From Thermoleophilia bacterium UBA6103 (GTDB taxonomy: Bacteria > Actinomycetota > Thermoleophilia > UBA2241): DNA of 64,000 nucleotides. The notes beneath the pieces are model-generated. The model saw only the letters and a list, made by a program, of their open reading frames with translations, was not told the DNA's origin and did no database searches. Below are positions 40,552 through 49,689 of the stretch, piece after piece; within the stretch, counting starts at the first letter, position 1; every line of letters begins with the position of its first letter. The stretch covers positions 1 to 64,000 of the forward strand of contig DIWP01000037.1 in assembly GCA_002423545.1 (NCBI GenBank). The letters run 5' to 3'. A program made the position numbers and the translations under genes.

Positions 40552-42066
40552 TCAGGGAAAATGGTACCAGACTGCCCGCATGGTGGTGACGGCAACCAGA
40601 ACGAATACCGCAAAGATAAGCACCAGCGCGAACCACTTCCTTTGCCACCTTATCCGATACGCACCCAGAAGCAGAAGCGGCATCGCCGGTGTGAAGTACC
40701 GACCCTGCAGGGTCGGTACGGAAGAGCCTCCCACCGGAGCCATGGCCAGATACACGAAGAGACACACACAGATCACTGTCAACATGCCGACACTCAACAG
40801 CACCGCACGCTCCAGACGGGGTACTGGCGGGTCTCCCGGAAAGCCGGGCAGGAACAGTATCGTCAAGCCCGCGATCAGCAGAACGGCGACTGCAGAGACC
40901 TGGATGCTGAGCCAGCTCAGCAGACCGACCATGTTGTAGGCCTGCGTGAAGCCCTCGTTTCGAAAAGTATTGACCAAGACTTGTGCGAAAGAGGCGGGAT
41001 CGCTCAGTACGTGCTTGGCCTGAGAGACTGGATCAGCGCCCGCCTGCACGGGTCCTCGAGCGGGGCCCGGCAGATCGTTCGAAGCCACAGGTGTCATGAG
41101 GGCGCCGATCACAGAAACGGCCACTACGGCGGCCACGATGCCGGCGGTCCACGCCAGGTGGCGCCGAGGGCTCCCGAACGAAGAGCGTGGAATCATCAGG
41201 ACGAGGCCAACGATCGGGAAGTAGCTCGGCTTGACGGTGAGAAGCAGGACGCCCACAAGAAGCAACGCAAGCAGTTGTCGCGTTCGCAAGTTGTCTTCGC
41301 GGGCCAAGTGAAGACACATTCCCGTAAAGAGGAAGGCGCCTGACATCATCAGTGCGTCGGGGCTCACGCTGGCCATCTCCGAGATGGTCACCGGCAGTAG
41401 AGCGACCAAGAGCAGCATCACCCTGCCCCACGGCGCCAGACGGATGGCCAGAAACGTGAGTGCGACTGCGGTCAGAAGGTTGAACAAGCGTGCCAGATAG
41501 AATCCACCGAGCGGCGAGAATCCAGTGAGCTTGGCGACAAGCACGCCCAAGGCCTGCGGAGCGTATGCGACGGGATTCTGTGACGGAACCCCCGTGGCAA
41601 TCGTGACGTGCTCCTTTGAAATCGACTCTGACAGAAGCGGTCCTATCCGATTCCACGGGTAGTCCGGATAGGGCGTCGGGTCGCCGATCGACCGCACTGG
41701 CAGCGATTGCTGCAGCGAGTGGACATTGCTGGGCACGGACTCTATGAAGTCCCGCGGCGGGAGGAATCTACCTTGCGCAAGGCCCCATGCCCTGTAAAGG
41801 TGAGCGGGCTCATCGGGGACCTGCAACGGCGGCATCATGACCAGCAGTGCCAAGCCCCAGGGAACAGCGATCGCTAGATAGACGTACTCGAGACGCAGAC
41901 GGTCAAGATGGGATAGCACTGCCGATAGATGACGCCGGGCCTGTCGAAGGCCGGATCTGATTCGACTGCCGGAGCCAACCACATCCGACGCTGAAGCGCG
42001 AGCCTCACACTGAGCTGCCTGGGGCTCGTCGTCGCCAGTGTCAGTATCCTGGTCTAAACCGGACAT
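40552..42066 (-). CDS. DUF2142 polytopic membrane protein (putative GT-C-like)
   Basis: The protein has 504 residues with about ten or more membrane helices after a hydrophilic N-terminus of about 60 residues. The early loop PPLQVPDEPAHLYRAWGLAQG contains the acidic/His pair typical of DUF2142. SVSPDALMMSGAFLFTGM and the late PTLQGRYFTPAMPLLLLG complete the family pattern. The arrangement resembles GT-C glycosyltransferases with a catalytic acid in the first outer loop, but activity is unproven. AGGAG lies 9 nt before the ATG. A dead remnant of a related gene lies at 51484-51717. Confidence 0.85.
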   Translation of the reverse strand: MSGLDQDTDTGDDEPQAAQCEARASASDVVGSGSRIRSGLRQARRHLSAVLSHLDRLRLEYVYLAIAVPWGLALLVMMPPLQVPDEPAHLYRAWGLAQGRFLPPRDFIESVPSNVHSLQQSLPVRSIGDPTPYPDYPWNRIGPLLSESISKEHVTIATGVPSQNPVAYAPQALGVLVAKLTGFSPLGGFYLARLFNLLTAVALTFLAIRLAPWGRVMLLLVALLPVTISEMASVSPDALMMSGAFLFTGMCLHLAREDNLRTRQLLALLLVGVLLLTVKPSYFPIVGLVLMIPRSSFGSPRRHLAWTAGIVAAVVAVSVIGALMTPVASNDLPGPARGPVQAGADPVSQAKHVLSDPASFAQVLVNTFRNEGFTQAYNMVGLLSWLSIQVSAVAVLLIAGLTILFLPGFPGDPPVPRLERAVLLSVGMLTVICVCLFVYLAMAPVGGSSVPTLQGRYFTPAMPLLLLGAYRIRWQRKWFALVLIFAVFVLVAVTTMRAVWYHFP

Positions 42067-42282
42067 GGAACGCTTCTCCTGGATTGCCCCGCAAGAGACA
42101 TTCCCACAAGACGCTAGGCGTGCAGCTTCCCTTTGACGCCAATAGACGACTGATCACACGAGTCACGACGCATTCACCGAAGATCTCCGAGGATTGCCGA
42201 AGCCGGAGTCGGGGATGCGCGCTTTCTACCACCGGCTACACCATACACCAGCGCTGCGAGTGCCTGATGACAGCCGCCTGAC

Positions 42283-44172
42283 TTACTGCCTGATGAGCAC
42301 CGTCCGATGGGGATCTCGGTGGCCCACACGCCAGTCACCGGCGGCCTCAAGTACCGGCATGACCGTCGAGTAGACGCAGTTTCTGATGATCACCGCATCG
42401 ACACCTCGCTGAAGCTGGTCACGAAGCGCCGCCCTGCCCGACTCTGTCAGATCGCTGCCAACCACCACAGCCTGTGCCTGCAACCGACGCGACCCCTCAG
42501 ACAACCTGCCCGCAGCCGCGAATATCAGGATAGTGTTCTGCGCCCTTTCGGCAACGAAACGCGTGCTCCTCTCCATGAGGGCGAGTGGTATGACGATCTC
42601 TGTTTCGGCAAGCACGTCCCGACCGGCGAGACAGTCCAAGGCCGGCGCGAGGAAGGAGACCGCTCCGGGATCCAGTTTGAACGCACCAGGTCGCTTCCAG
42701 GTGAATCCCTCATTTCCCGGCGAGATGGTCGTTGACGAGGTCGTAAGGACCAGAGCGATCAAGAGACCGACGACGCAAAGAATCCGTGCCACGCTGCTGG
42801 CACGTGCGCGCCGACCCGTGTCGCTACACGAAGGCGTTCGTCCGCATGAGGCGGCGACGTGGGCAACAGCCTGCGTCATACCGGCCAGCAGGAGGCCAAC
42901 GCAGAGTGGCACCGGCAGGTAGAAGGCGAACCGCCAGTAGACATCCGGTACGAGGCCTTTGAGCATCGATCCCGATAAGGGATTGGCTATGAGCACCAGG
43001 AAGGCTGGGGCCAACGCCGCCACATACAGCGCATTTCGACGCAGAAGGGCCAGGAATGGGGCTGCACCCAGCACCACGACCCACCACAGAAGGCGGTACC
43101 ATCCTGACGCTACGCTCACGATCTCCGGCCACCAGCTACCCGACATCACCGAAAGGTCGGAATACTGCTGTACCCGCATTCGAGCGACACGCATATCCGA
43201 CTCTGTGGCTCGCGTCGGCAACCAACCCGCGAAGATGGCTGCTACAACTAGCAGACCGTACAACGATGGCAGATTGACGAAAGCGAGCCGTCGCAGTGAG
43301 TCCGTCAGCGTGCTCTCGCGCAATACGATCCGAACGCCCACGACAGCGAGAGATACCATCAAGACGTAGAGCGGGAGGAAGAAGCATCCAATTGTTGTGA
43401 CCCCTGTCGCACCGACTTGCAGAGCCGTGAGCATGACCAAGGTCCCACGCACTTGCCGACGCACATACTGGAGCACGTAGAGCAGGGCCAAGGGCAAGCC
43501 CACAGTCATGAGCACAGCCTTTCCCTGCCAGAGGCGGACGAACGAGAAGTTTCCGAGAGAACGATGATCACCGCCGTCAAGAATCAGAAAGAAGAGGACC
43601 CCTAGGACCCCAACAACCGCGTACCAGCGCGACAGGCCGATCTCGCGAAGAAGCACGTAATAGACAACGGGAACGAAAAACGATGCGAGTGCGCAGGCGA
43701 GATTGTGATAGACCGTGAGCGGGTGAAGCCCCAATGCGCGGGCCACCATGGTCGTCAAGAACTCATACGATGTGAGCAGGTAGCCAGCTCCGAGGCCAGG
43801 CAGTCCGCGGACGTCCGTGACCGTGTCGGCGATGATGATGGGGTCTCCGAGGGTCCATGCCTGGACGAGTGAGCGATGGAGGTAGCTGATGTCGTCAGCA
43901 TCAGGTCGGCAGAGGAACAGTGAGAACACCGCGACCGCGATGGCTAGTGCCAGCACTACAGCGAACGCGGACCGCTCGTTCCCGGCTTCCTCGGACTTGC
44001 CGCACCGACCCCATGACCGCAGATACGGGGCGACGAGCCCGCACAGAAAGACCACCGTCAACGGCAGCGTCACCCAAGCTGGCAGCCGGGCAACATAGAC
44101 AAGCTGATAGGCCAGCGTCCAGCCACAGAAGCAGAGGAGCACCAGCTCCAGGGGGATCTGCAGTGCGTTCAC
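42283..44172 (-). CDS. Large polytopic membrane protein (DUF6077-like)
   Basis: From GTG 44172 the protein has 629 residues: about thirteen hydrophobic helices over the first 500 residues, then an extracellular C-terminal domain of some 120. The loop after the third helix, LCRPDADDISYLHRSLVQAW, holds the acidic DADD cluster that GT-C-like proteins place at their active site; GLPGLGAGYLLTSYEF follows. Similar proteins sit in actinobacterial glycan clusters, and DUF6077 is the best match from memory. Function unknown. It lies 47 bp after the methyltransferase-kinase-like gene. The 216 bp to the next gene (42067-42282) show nothing recognisable. Confidence 0.7.
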   Translation of the reverse strand: MNALQIPLELVLLCFCGWTLAYQLVYVARLPAWVTLPLTVVFLCGLVAPYLRSWGRCGKSEEAGNERSAFAVVLALAIAVAVFSLFLCRPDADDISYLHRSLVQAWTLGDPIIIADTVTDVRGLPGLGAGYLLTSYEFLTTMVARALGLHPLTVYHNLACALASFFVPVVYYVLLREIGLSRWYAVVGVLGVLFFLILDGGDHRSLGNFSFVRLWQGKAVLMTVGLPLALLYVLQYVRRQVRGTLVMLTALQVGATGVTTIGCFFLPLYVLMVSLAVVGVRIVLRESTLTDSLRRLAFVNLPSLYGLLVVAAIFAGWLPTRATESDMRVARMRVQQYSDLSVMSGSWWPEIVSVASGWYRLLWWVVVLGAAPFLALLRRNALYVAALAPAFLVLIANPLSGSMLKGLVPDVYWRFAFYLPVPLCVGLLLAGMTQAVAHVAASCGRTPSCSDTGRRARASSVARILCVVGLLIALVLTTSSTTISPGNEGFTWKRPGAFKLDPGAVSFLAPALDCLAGRDVLAETEIVIPLALMERSTRFVAERAQNTILIFAAAGRLSEGSRRLQAQAVVVGSDLTESGRAALRDQLQRGVDAVIIRNCVYSTVMPVLEAAGDWRVGHRDPHRTVLIRQ

Positions 44173-44219
44173 CCCCCGGGCACCGTATGGTCTCGATGGC
44201 AACGCTGCGCGAGCCACGC

Positions 44220-46124
44220 TCAGTCCGAGTCTCTCCGGCGGCCGGCGAAGCCCTTGGCGGAGCGCAGCGGCGCCGTGACCCGCCACGAGAGGGAGCCCTC
44301 CACACGGCGCAGGTTCTCGGTCAAGCGGTCGCGATCCGCCTCCGCCACTGCCAGAGAGCCCTGCAGGTCGGCGATCGCCGACCTCAGTCCGTCGATCTGG
44401 CGGTTCTTCTGATCGAGGGTGATGCCCAGGCCGCCGTCACCGAGGGCGGTCTCCGCGAGCGTCGCCTGCAGGCGCCTCCGGACGGCATCGATGTCGAGGC
44501 CGAAGACGACACTCTGGATCTCCGCTTCCCTTTCCACGATCTCCGACGTGCGCTCGTCGTCCACCGGAACGTCGAGCGCACGCATGAGGGCGGCGATGGC
44601 CTCGCCGACCGTGTCGCCCGCGAAGAGACGCAGCTCACCGCGCGCCTCTGCCAGCTGCGCGAAGAGACCCCGGAACAGCACGTGGTCCAGCCGCAGCGCC
44701 GGCACGTACCCCCATTCAAGATCGAAGGGAGTCGGCGCACCCTGTGGGTCGTCGGTCATCATGAGGTTCCACGGGACCGCGTCGAGCAGCGCACCCGGCA
44801 AGCTCGCCGGGCCGCGCCCCGCGGCGTCCGGCGCGCCGCCGTCCGGCAGCCGCTGCCCCTCGAGGAACCGCAGCCACGGCAGCAGGCACTCGACCAGATC
44901 ATCGACCTGCGCCGTCGCCGAGCGCAGGACGCGCCGCACGTGCCAGCCGAGCGGTCGCCCATCGTGGAAACGTTCCTCGGAGGGCAGCGACAGGCGCACT
45001 GGCGCGTCCGCGAGCGGACGCGACTCCGGGTGCAGCAGCCGCTTGCGCACGACAAGCTGCCCATCCGGGCGCACGAACTCCGTCAGCGTCCGGAACGCCC
45101 TGGCTCTGTCGGCGGTCACGATCGCCGCCAGCCACTCGTCGTGAGCACCGAGCCGCACATCGTCACCCTTGCCGGCCACGACCAGGAACGAATTGGAGAG
45201 CGCGGCCGTGAGCCCGTTGCGGTCGATCACATCCCAGGTCGCCTCTTCGGCGAACAGGCGGGGGTGCTCCCAGCGGTAGTCGCGGGAACGGAAGCCGGCG
45301 GCCAGCCGACCGGCGTGCAGATCGGGATCCGCGGCCCCCGCCTCGGTGACGATCATCTTGGGCAGCTTGTAGTCCGGGAAGGGATAGTAGAAGCGCGTGT
45401 ACGGGAGTCCCGCCCTCGACAGCGTGGCGTCCAGTTCGCAGCGGCCGAAGGTGACCGGCCCGCGCGCCTCGCCGTAGCGATCCTCCACTCCAAAGAAGAG
45501 CTCCCCGCTGTGGTCTTCCGTGCAGCCGGCGAAGTACTTGAGCCCGAGCTGGTTCTCGATGGCCACCACGATCGCGCCGCCCGGACAAAGGCGGGCCGAC
45601 GCCTTGCGCAGCGCAGCGACCACCGGGTCCGCGTCGGGGAAGTAGAGTGGTGCGTACTCGAGGACCCCGATGAACAGCACGGCATCGAAGCGCCGCGACG
45701 ACTCGAACGTCCGGAAGTCGTCGCAGAGCACATCGACGTTGGCCTGCCCCCGGCAACGGGCGGCGGTGATGCGGGCCCGCACAGGCGAGCCCTCGAGAGC
45801 CACCACGTGCGCCGCATTCTCGGCCAGCGCCCTGGTGAGCGCGCCGCAGCCGCAGCCGACCTCGAGGACCGTGAGACCTTCGAAGTCGAAGGGAAGCAGC
45901 AGCGTGGACCGGCTGGCGGAGAAGTGGTACTCGGAGGGCCAGTCGCGGATGCAGCGGACCAGCTCGTCGGAGCCGGGCGACAGATCGCCGGCGGCCTCGA
46001 CGCACTCCAGGATGTAACGTTCCGCCTCCTCGCCATCGCTGTAGTCGTGTCCGGCGGGCCGGTCCGTGCGTACCCAGACGCCGCTGCCGTCCTCGCGCGT
46101 GTAGGCGGCGGACCACTCGGTCAT
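44220..46124 (-). CDS. WbdD-like glycan chain terminator: methyltransferase + kinase-like + coiled coil
   Basis: The 634 residues fall into three parts. Residues 60-280 are a class I methyltransferase (VLEVGCGCGALTRAL, 86-100). Residues about 340-490 look like a small-molecule/protein-kinase fold: VVRKR with Lys361, LLDAVPWN giving Asp448 and Asn453 with catalytic-loop spacing, and FDLEW with Asp468 as metal ligand. Residues about 570-612 form heptads (QKNRQIDGLRSAIADLQGSL) ending in SLSWRVTAPLR, a motif common at the ends of glycan-enzyme coiled coils. The same order occurs in E. coli WbdD, which caps O-antigen by methylation and phosphorylation and measures chain length with its coiled coil. 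It overlaps wzt by 4 bp, as a capping enzyme for an ABC-exported glycan should. The kinase part is the least certain. Confidence 0.75.
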   Translation of the reverse strand: MTEWSAAYTREDGSGVWVRTDRPAGHDYSDGEEAERYILECVEAAGDLSPGSDELVRCIRDWPSEYHFSASRSTLLLPFDFEGLTVLEVGCGCGALTRALAENAAHVVALEGSPVRARITAARCRGQANVDVLCDDFRTFESSRRFDAVLFIGVLEYAPLYFPDADPVVAALRKASARLCPGGAIVVAIENQLGLKYFAGCTEDHSGELFFGVEDRYGEARGPVTFGRCELDATLSRAGLPYTRFYYPFPDYKLPKMIVTEAGAADPDLHAGRLAAGFRSRDYRWEHPRLFAEEATWDVIDRNGLTAALSNSFLVVAGKGDDVRLGAHDEWLAAIVTADRARAFRTLTEFVRPDGQLVVRKRLLHPESRPLADAPVRLSLPSEERFHDGRPLGWHVRRVLRSATAQVDDLVECLLPWLRFLEGQRLPDGGAPDAAGRGPASLPGALLDAVPWNLMMTDDPQGAPTPFDLEWGYVPALRLDHVLFRGLFAQLAEARGELRLFAGDTVGEAIAALMRALDVPVDDERTSEIVEREAEIQSVVFGLDIDAVRRRLQATLAETALGDGGLGITLDQKNRQIDGLRSAIADLQGSLAVAEADRDRLTENLRRVEGSLSWRVTAPLRSAKGFAGRRRDSD

Positions 46125-47539
46125 GTCTCCACCGCGATGCTCATGTCGAGGTCGACCATACCCACCAGCACGTCCGGGTTCTGCACATTGAGCGTGGCCA
46201 CGCCGTAGCGACGATCGACCGCGATCGCCCCCCTCTTGGGGTCCATCTCGGCGATCCCGAAGCACAGCATGTAGTCGCCGGCAGTGAGCCGCGGCACGAA
46301 CGTGAAGCGCACGATGGCAGTATCGCCGGAGCGCTGCGCCGCCACCGCCACGGCCGAGTAGTGCGTGTTATCGCCGCCCAGGTCGATGCCGTCGACGGTC
46401 TGCACGGTGAGCCCGAAGATCGGCTCGGCCATGTCGGCCTCAAAGTGCACCTTCACGTACACGTCCAGCGGCGCGTCGTGTTCGCAGGTCACGATGTCTG
46501 CCGCATCGCCGCTCACGATGAGGTAGTCGACCATGCGCGCCCTGAAGTCACCGTAGCGGAACTCGTGCGGGTTATAGGAGAGCCGGGCGGCAAACCGATC
46601 GTCGCCGTGCCGCTCCGCCCGGAAGGCGGCCAACACCTCCGCCGCCGGCCGCCTCGCGGGGCCGTTCTTGTCCGCGGCGAGCTTCGACCCACCCTCGGCC
46701 AGCGGAACGTGGCCGCCGACCGGCGCCTTGCGCGTCTCCGATGCGCCGTACATGAGATCGAGGTAGACGCCGATGCCCTCCTTGGCGGGACCGAGGTAGT
46801 GCGTCGTGCCGTTCTCGAGCACCAGGGCGTGATCGCAGTGCTTGAGCACAAGGTCGGTGGCGTGCGTCACGAAGATCACCGTCTTGCCGGACTCGCGGAT
46901 CGTCTTGAAGCGCCGGTAGCACTTGCTCTGGAACAGCACGTCGCCGACCGCCAGCGCCTCATCGACCACCAGGATGTCGGGGTCGACGTTGATGGCGACC
47001 GCGAACGCCAGCCGCACGTACATGCCGCTGGAGTATGTCTTCACCGGCTGGTCGATGAAGTCGCCGATGTCGGCAAAGGAGAGGATGTCGTCGAGCCGCT
47101 CCTCGGTCTCCTGCTTGCTGAGGCCGAGGATCCCCGTGTTCATGAACACATTCTCGCGCCCGGTGAACTCGGGGTTGAAGCCCATGCCCAGCTCCAGCAG
47201 GGCGCTCACCCGGCCGATCGTCTCGAAGCCGCCGGCGTTCGGTTCAAGGATGCCGCAGAGCACCTGGAGAAGGGTGCTCTTGCCGCTGCCGTTCCTGCCG
47301 AGGATGCCGAGCGACGACCCCCTGGGCAGCTCGAAGGTGACGTCCCGCAGCGCCCAGAACTCGTGGTAGTAGGTCTTGGGACTCACCGGTCCCCAGCGGG
47401 CGAGCATCGCCCTGATGGGATGCTTGAGCCGGTCTTTCGGATCGTCCCACAGCCGGTAGCACTTGCCGAGCGACTGCGCCCTCACGGCACAACCGCCGTC
47501 GTCGCGCACGCTTGTGCCGGCGACAACCTCAGAGGACAT
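46121..47539 (-). CDS. wzt: Polysaccharide ABC exporter, ATP-binding subunit with C-terminal glycan-binding domain
   Basis: The protein has 472 residues. The nucleotide-binding domain (about 20-265) has Walker A GRNGSGKST, signature KTYSSGMYVRLAFA, Walker B ILVVDEAL, and a His switch in FVTHATD. Residues about 325-470 form the immunoglobulin-like Wzt C-terminal domain, which in O9a-type systems recognises the capped end of the polymer. Together with the permease it exports lipid-linked polysaccharide across the membrane. ATG 47539 overlaps the permease gene by 11 bp. The downstream neighbour is the putative capping enzyme, matching the WbdD-Wzt partnership. Confidence 0.95.
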   Translation of the reverse strand: MSSEVVAGTSVRDDGGCAVRAQSLGKCYRLWDDPKDRLKHPIRAMLARWGPVSPKTYYHEFWALRDVTFELPRGSSLGILGRNGSGKSTLLQVLCGILEPNAGGFETIGRVSALLELGMGFNPEFTGRENVFMNTGILGLSKQETEERLDDILSFADIGDFIDQPVKTYSSGMYVRLAFAVAINVDPDILVVDEALAVGDVLFQSKCYRRFKTIRESGKTVIFVTHATDLVLKHCDHALVLENGTTHYLGPAKEGIGVYLDLMYGASETRKAPVGGHVPLAEGGSKLAADKNGPARRPAAEVLAAFRAERHGDDRFAARLSYNPHEFRYGDFRARMVDYLIVSGDAADIVTCEHDAPLDVYVKVHFEADMAEPIFGLTVQTVDGIDLGGDNTHYSAVAVAAQRSGDTAIVRFTFVPRLTAGDYMLCFGIAEMDPKRGAIAVDRRYGVATLNVQNPDVLVGMVDLDMSIAVET

Positions 47540-48398
47540 CGGCAAAGGCCTTCTTGGTGCGCATGAACCACGCGAAGCCCAGCTGCATGATCACCAGCGA
47601 GCACGCGGTCACGATGCCCCACGACGTCCACTCCAGGTACTCGCCCCAGAGCACCGTGCGGCGCACGTTCTCGATGATCGTCACGAGCGGGTTGAGCCGC
47701 AGGATCGTCTGGAACTCCTCCGGTACGGCGGTGATGGGGAAGAACACGCCGGACATGAAGATGAGCACCTGCACGAGGATCGCCACCGGGTGGGCGATGT
47801 CGCGGATGAACACGCCGAGAGATGCGATGAACCACGCCAGGCCCACGCTCAGGCAGCAGAGCGGCACCAGAGCCAGCGGCAGGAGCCAGAGCGTCGGCGA
47901 GACCGTCTGATGGATCACCCCCCAGGCCGGCAGCAGGATGACCAGGCTGATGGCGACGTTGACCAGCGCCGTACCGAGCGCGGCGAGCGGAAAGATCTCG
48001 AGCGGGAACACGACCTTCTTCACGTACGTCGGGTTCCCGGTGACCATCGTGGGCGACCGGCCGACGATCTCGGCGAAGACGTTGAACGCCAGGAGCCCAC
48101 AGAACAGCGTGAGGGCGAAGTCGACCTTCGACTCGTCGCCGCCGACGCCCCACTTGGCCTGGAAGACCACGCTGAAGACGAAGCCGTAGACGGCGAGCAT
48201 GATGAGCGGCACCACGAACGACCAGAGGATTCCCAGGTACGAGCCCTTGTACCGCGCCACCACATCGCGCCACGCGAACTGGCGCACCAGGCGCCAGTTG
48301 CCGCGCACCGAGGTGAAGAGCGTGATCGGCGACAGCAGCCTCACTCCGGCGGCCGCGCTCGACGACCGCCACGAACCACCGTGTGTCGTGTGGGCCAT
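47529..48398 (-). CDS. wzm: Polysaccharide ABC exporter, permease subunit
   Basis: The 289-residue protein has six membrane helices and the ABC-2 permease pattern: FAWRDVVARYKGSYLGILW (coupling region before helix one), NPTYVKKVVFPLEIFPL, IRDIAHPVAILVQVLIFMSG and PLVTIIENVRRTVLWGEY, as in Wzm/TagG/RfbA exporters. It forms the channel through which the undecaprenyl-linked glycan passes, powered by Wzt. It is the first gene of the leftward exporter run; the 105 bp to the divergent GT4 must hold its promoter, but no clear consensus is visible. Confidence 0.95.
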   Translation of the reverse strand: MAHTTHGGSWRSSSAAAGVRLLSPITLFTSVRGNWRLVRQFAWRDVVARYKGSYLGILWSFVVPLIMLAVYGFVFSVVFQAKWGVGGDESKVDFALTLFCGLLAFNVFAEIVGRSPTMVTGNPTYVKKVVFPLEIFPLAALGTALVNVAISLVILLPAWGVIHQTVSPTLWLLPLALVPLCCLSVGLAWFIASLGVFIRDIAHPVAILVQVLIFMSGVFFPITAVPEEFQTILRLNPLVTIIENVRRTVLWGEYLEWTSWGIVTACSLVIMQLGFAWFMRTKKAFADVL

Positions 48399-48503
48399 AT
48401 GTCGTCAAGCCCCCGTCGCGGTTGCGGCCGATGATACCTGCGCGTGAGCGGCTGCCTGCCGCGTGCGACCCGCATCGCGCTTCATGATATACGTTGCGCC
48501 TGC

Positions 48504-49688
48504 ATGGAGACCGCCAAGAACTCTGACGAACCACGAGCACCGAAGCCCGTGCGTGCCAGCGAGCGCGTCAGCGACCTCGGTGCTGACTTCTACGGCCAGT
48601 TCGAGCTGGTGACCGGCGGTGGAGTGGCGGCCCGCGGATACGCCGGCAGCCTCATCGAGGCCGGCGCCCCCCTGCATCTTGTGTCGCTGGGCGACATGTA
48701 CTCCGGCCTCGCCACATGCGATTGCCAGCTGCCCAGCGACCCCCGACGCTTCGCCGTTGCCGTTGAGCACGTAAACGCAGACACTACGGTCCGCTTTCTG
48801 CGCCGGTACGGCAGCGAAGTCTCGAGCGCTGGAGCGCGGGTGGCGATCTGGTTCTGGGAGCTCGCCGCCCTGCGGCCGGACTGGGTACAGAACACGCGCC
48901 ACTACGACGAGATCTGGGTCGCCTCGGAATTCGGCCGACGGGCTGTCGCGGCGGTCACCAACACGCCGGTGCACGTGATCCCACCGCCCGTAGAGCTCTC
49001 GCCGCCAGCCATCGACCCGATCGAACTGCGCGCGAAGCTGGGGCTGCAATGCGACGCGTTCACATTCCTGTACGTGTTCGACTACTCGAGCTACGTCGAT
49101 CGCAAGAATCCCCGCTGCCTCGTGGAGGCGTATGTGGATGAGTTCGCGCCGCGCGAAGGCACGGCGCTCATCCTGAAGGTCTCACACGGCGACCCCTCCA
49201 GCGAGGGCTTCCAGCGTATGCTGCACATCGCCGAGCGGCGACCGGACGTGCATCTTGTGCAGGAAGTCCTCACCGGCGCACAACTGCGGGCGCTCTTTGA
49301 TGTCGCCGACTGCTATGTCTCGCCGCACAGAAGCGAGGGTTTCGGACTCACCGTCGCCGAAGCCATGCTGTGTGGTCGACCGGTGATAGCCACCGATTGG
49401 GCCTCCACTGTCGACTTCGTCACGCCGGAGACCGCCTTCCCCCTTGACTACTCCCTGGTCGAGATCGAGAAAGACACAGGTCCATACCTGCGGGGCTACG
49501 TCTGGGCCGACGCTTCCCAGGAACACCTGAGAGCGCTCATGCGGACGGTGCTCGAGCGTCCAGACGAGGCGCGAGCACGAGCCGCGGCCGGCAAACGACT
49601 GATCGAGGAGCGCTACTCCAAGCAGGCTCTCGGCCCCCGCATGCGTGCCCGTCTGGAAGCCCTTCTCGATGCCATGGATGGAGCCTGA
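48504..49688 (+). CDS. GT4 glycosyltransferase
   Basis: From ATG 48504 the protein has 394 residues. The N-terminal half contains VAIWFWELAALRPDW and YDEIWVASEFGRRAV, seen in polysaccharide GT4 enzymes. The donor domain has FLYVFDYSSYVDRKNP and the donor-site SPHRSEGFGLTVAEAMLCGRPVI with both acidic residues. It is divergent from the exporter and is followed after one base by a two-domain GT2, so the pair probably builds the exported chain. Little leader is available; the ATG lies close to ATGATATACG, which could be a promoter -10 region. Confidence 0.9.
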   Translation: METAKNSDEPRAPKPVRASERVSDLGADFYGQFELVTGGGVAARGYAGSLIEAGAPLHLVSLGDMYSGLATCDCQLPSDPRRFAVAVEHVNADTTVRFLRRYGSEVSSAGARVAIWFWELAALRPDWVQNTRHYDEIWVASEFGRRAVAAVTNTPVHVIPPPVELSPPAIDPIELRAKLGLQCDAFTFLYVFDYSSYVDRKNPRCLVEAYVDEFAPREGTALILKVSHGDPSSEGFQRMLHIAERRPDVHLVQEVLTGAQLRALFDVADCYVSPHRSEGFGLTVAEAMLCGRPVIATDWASTVDFVTPETAFPLDYSLVEIEKDTGPYLRGYVWADASQEHLRALMRTVLERPDEARARAAAGKRLIEERYSKQALGPRMRARLEALLDAMDGA

Positions 49689-49689
49689 G

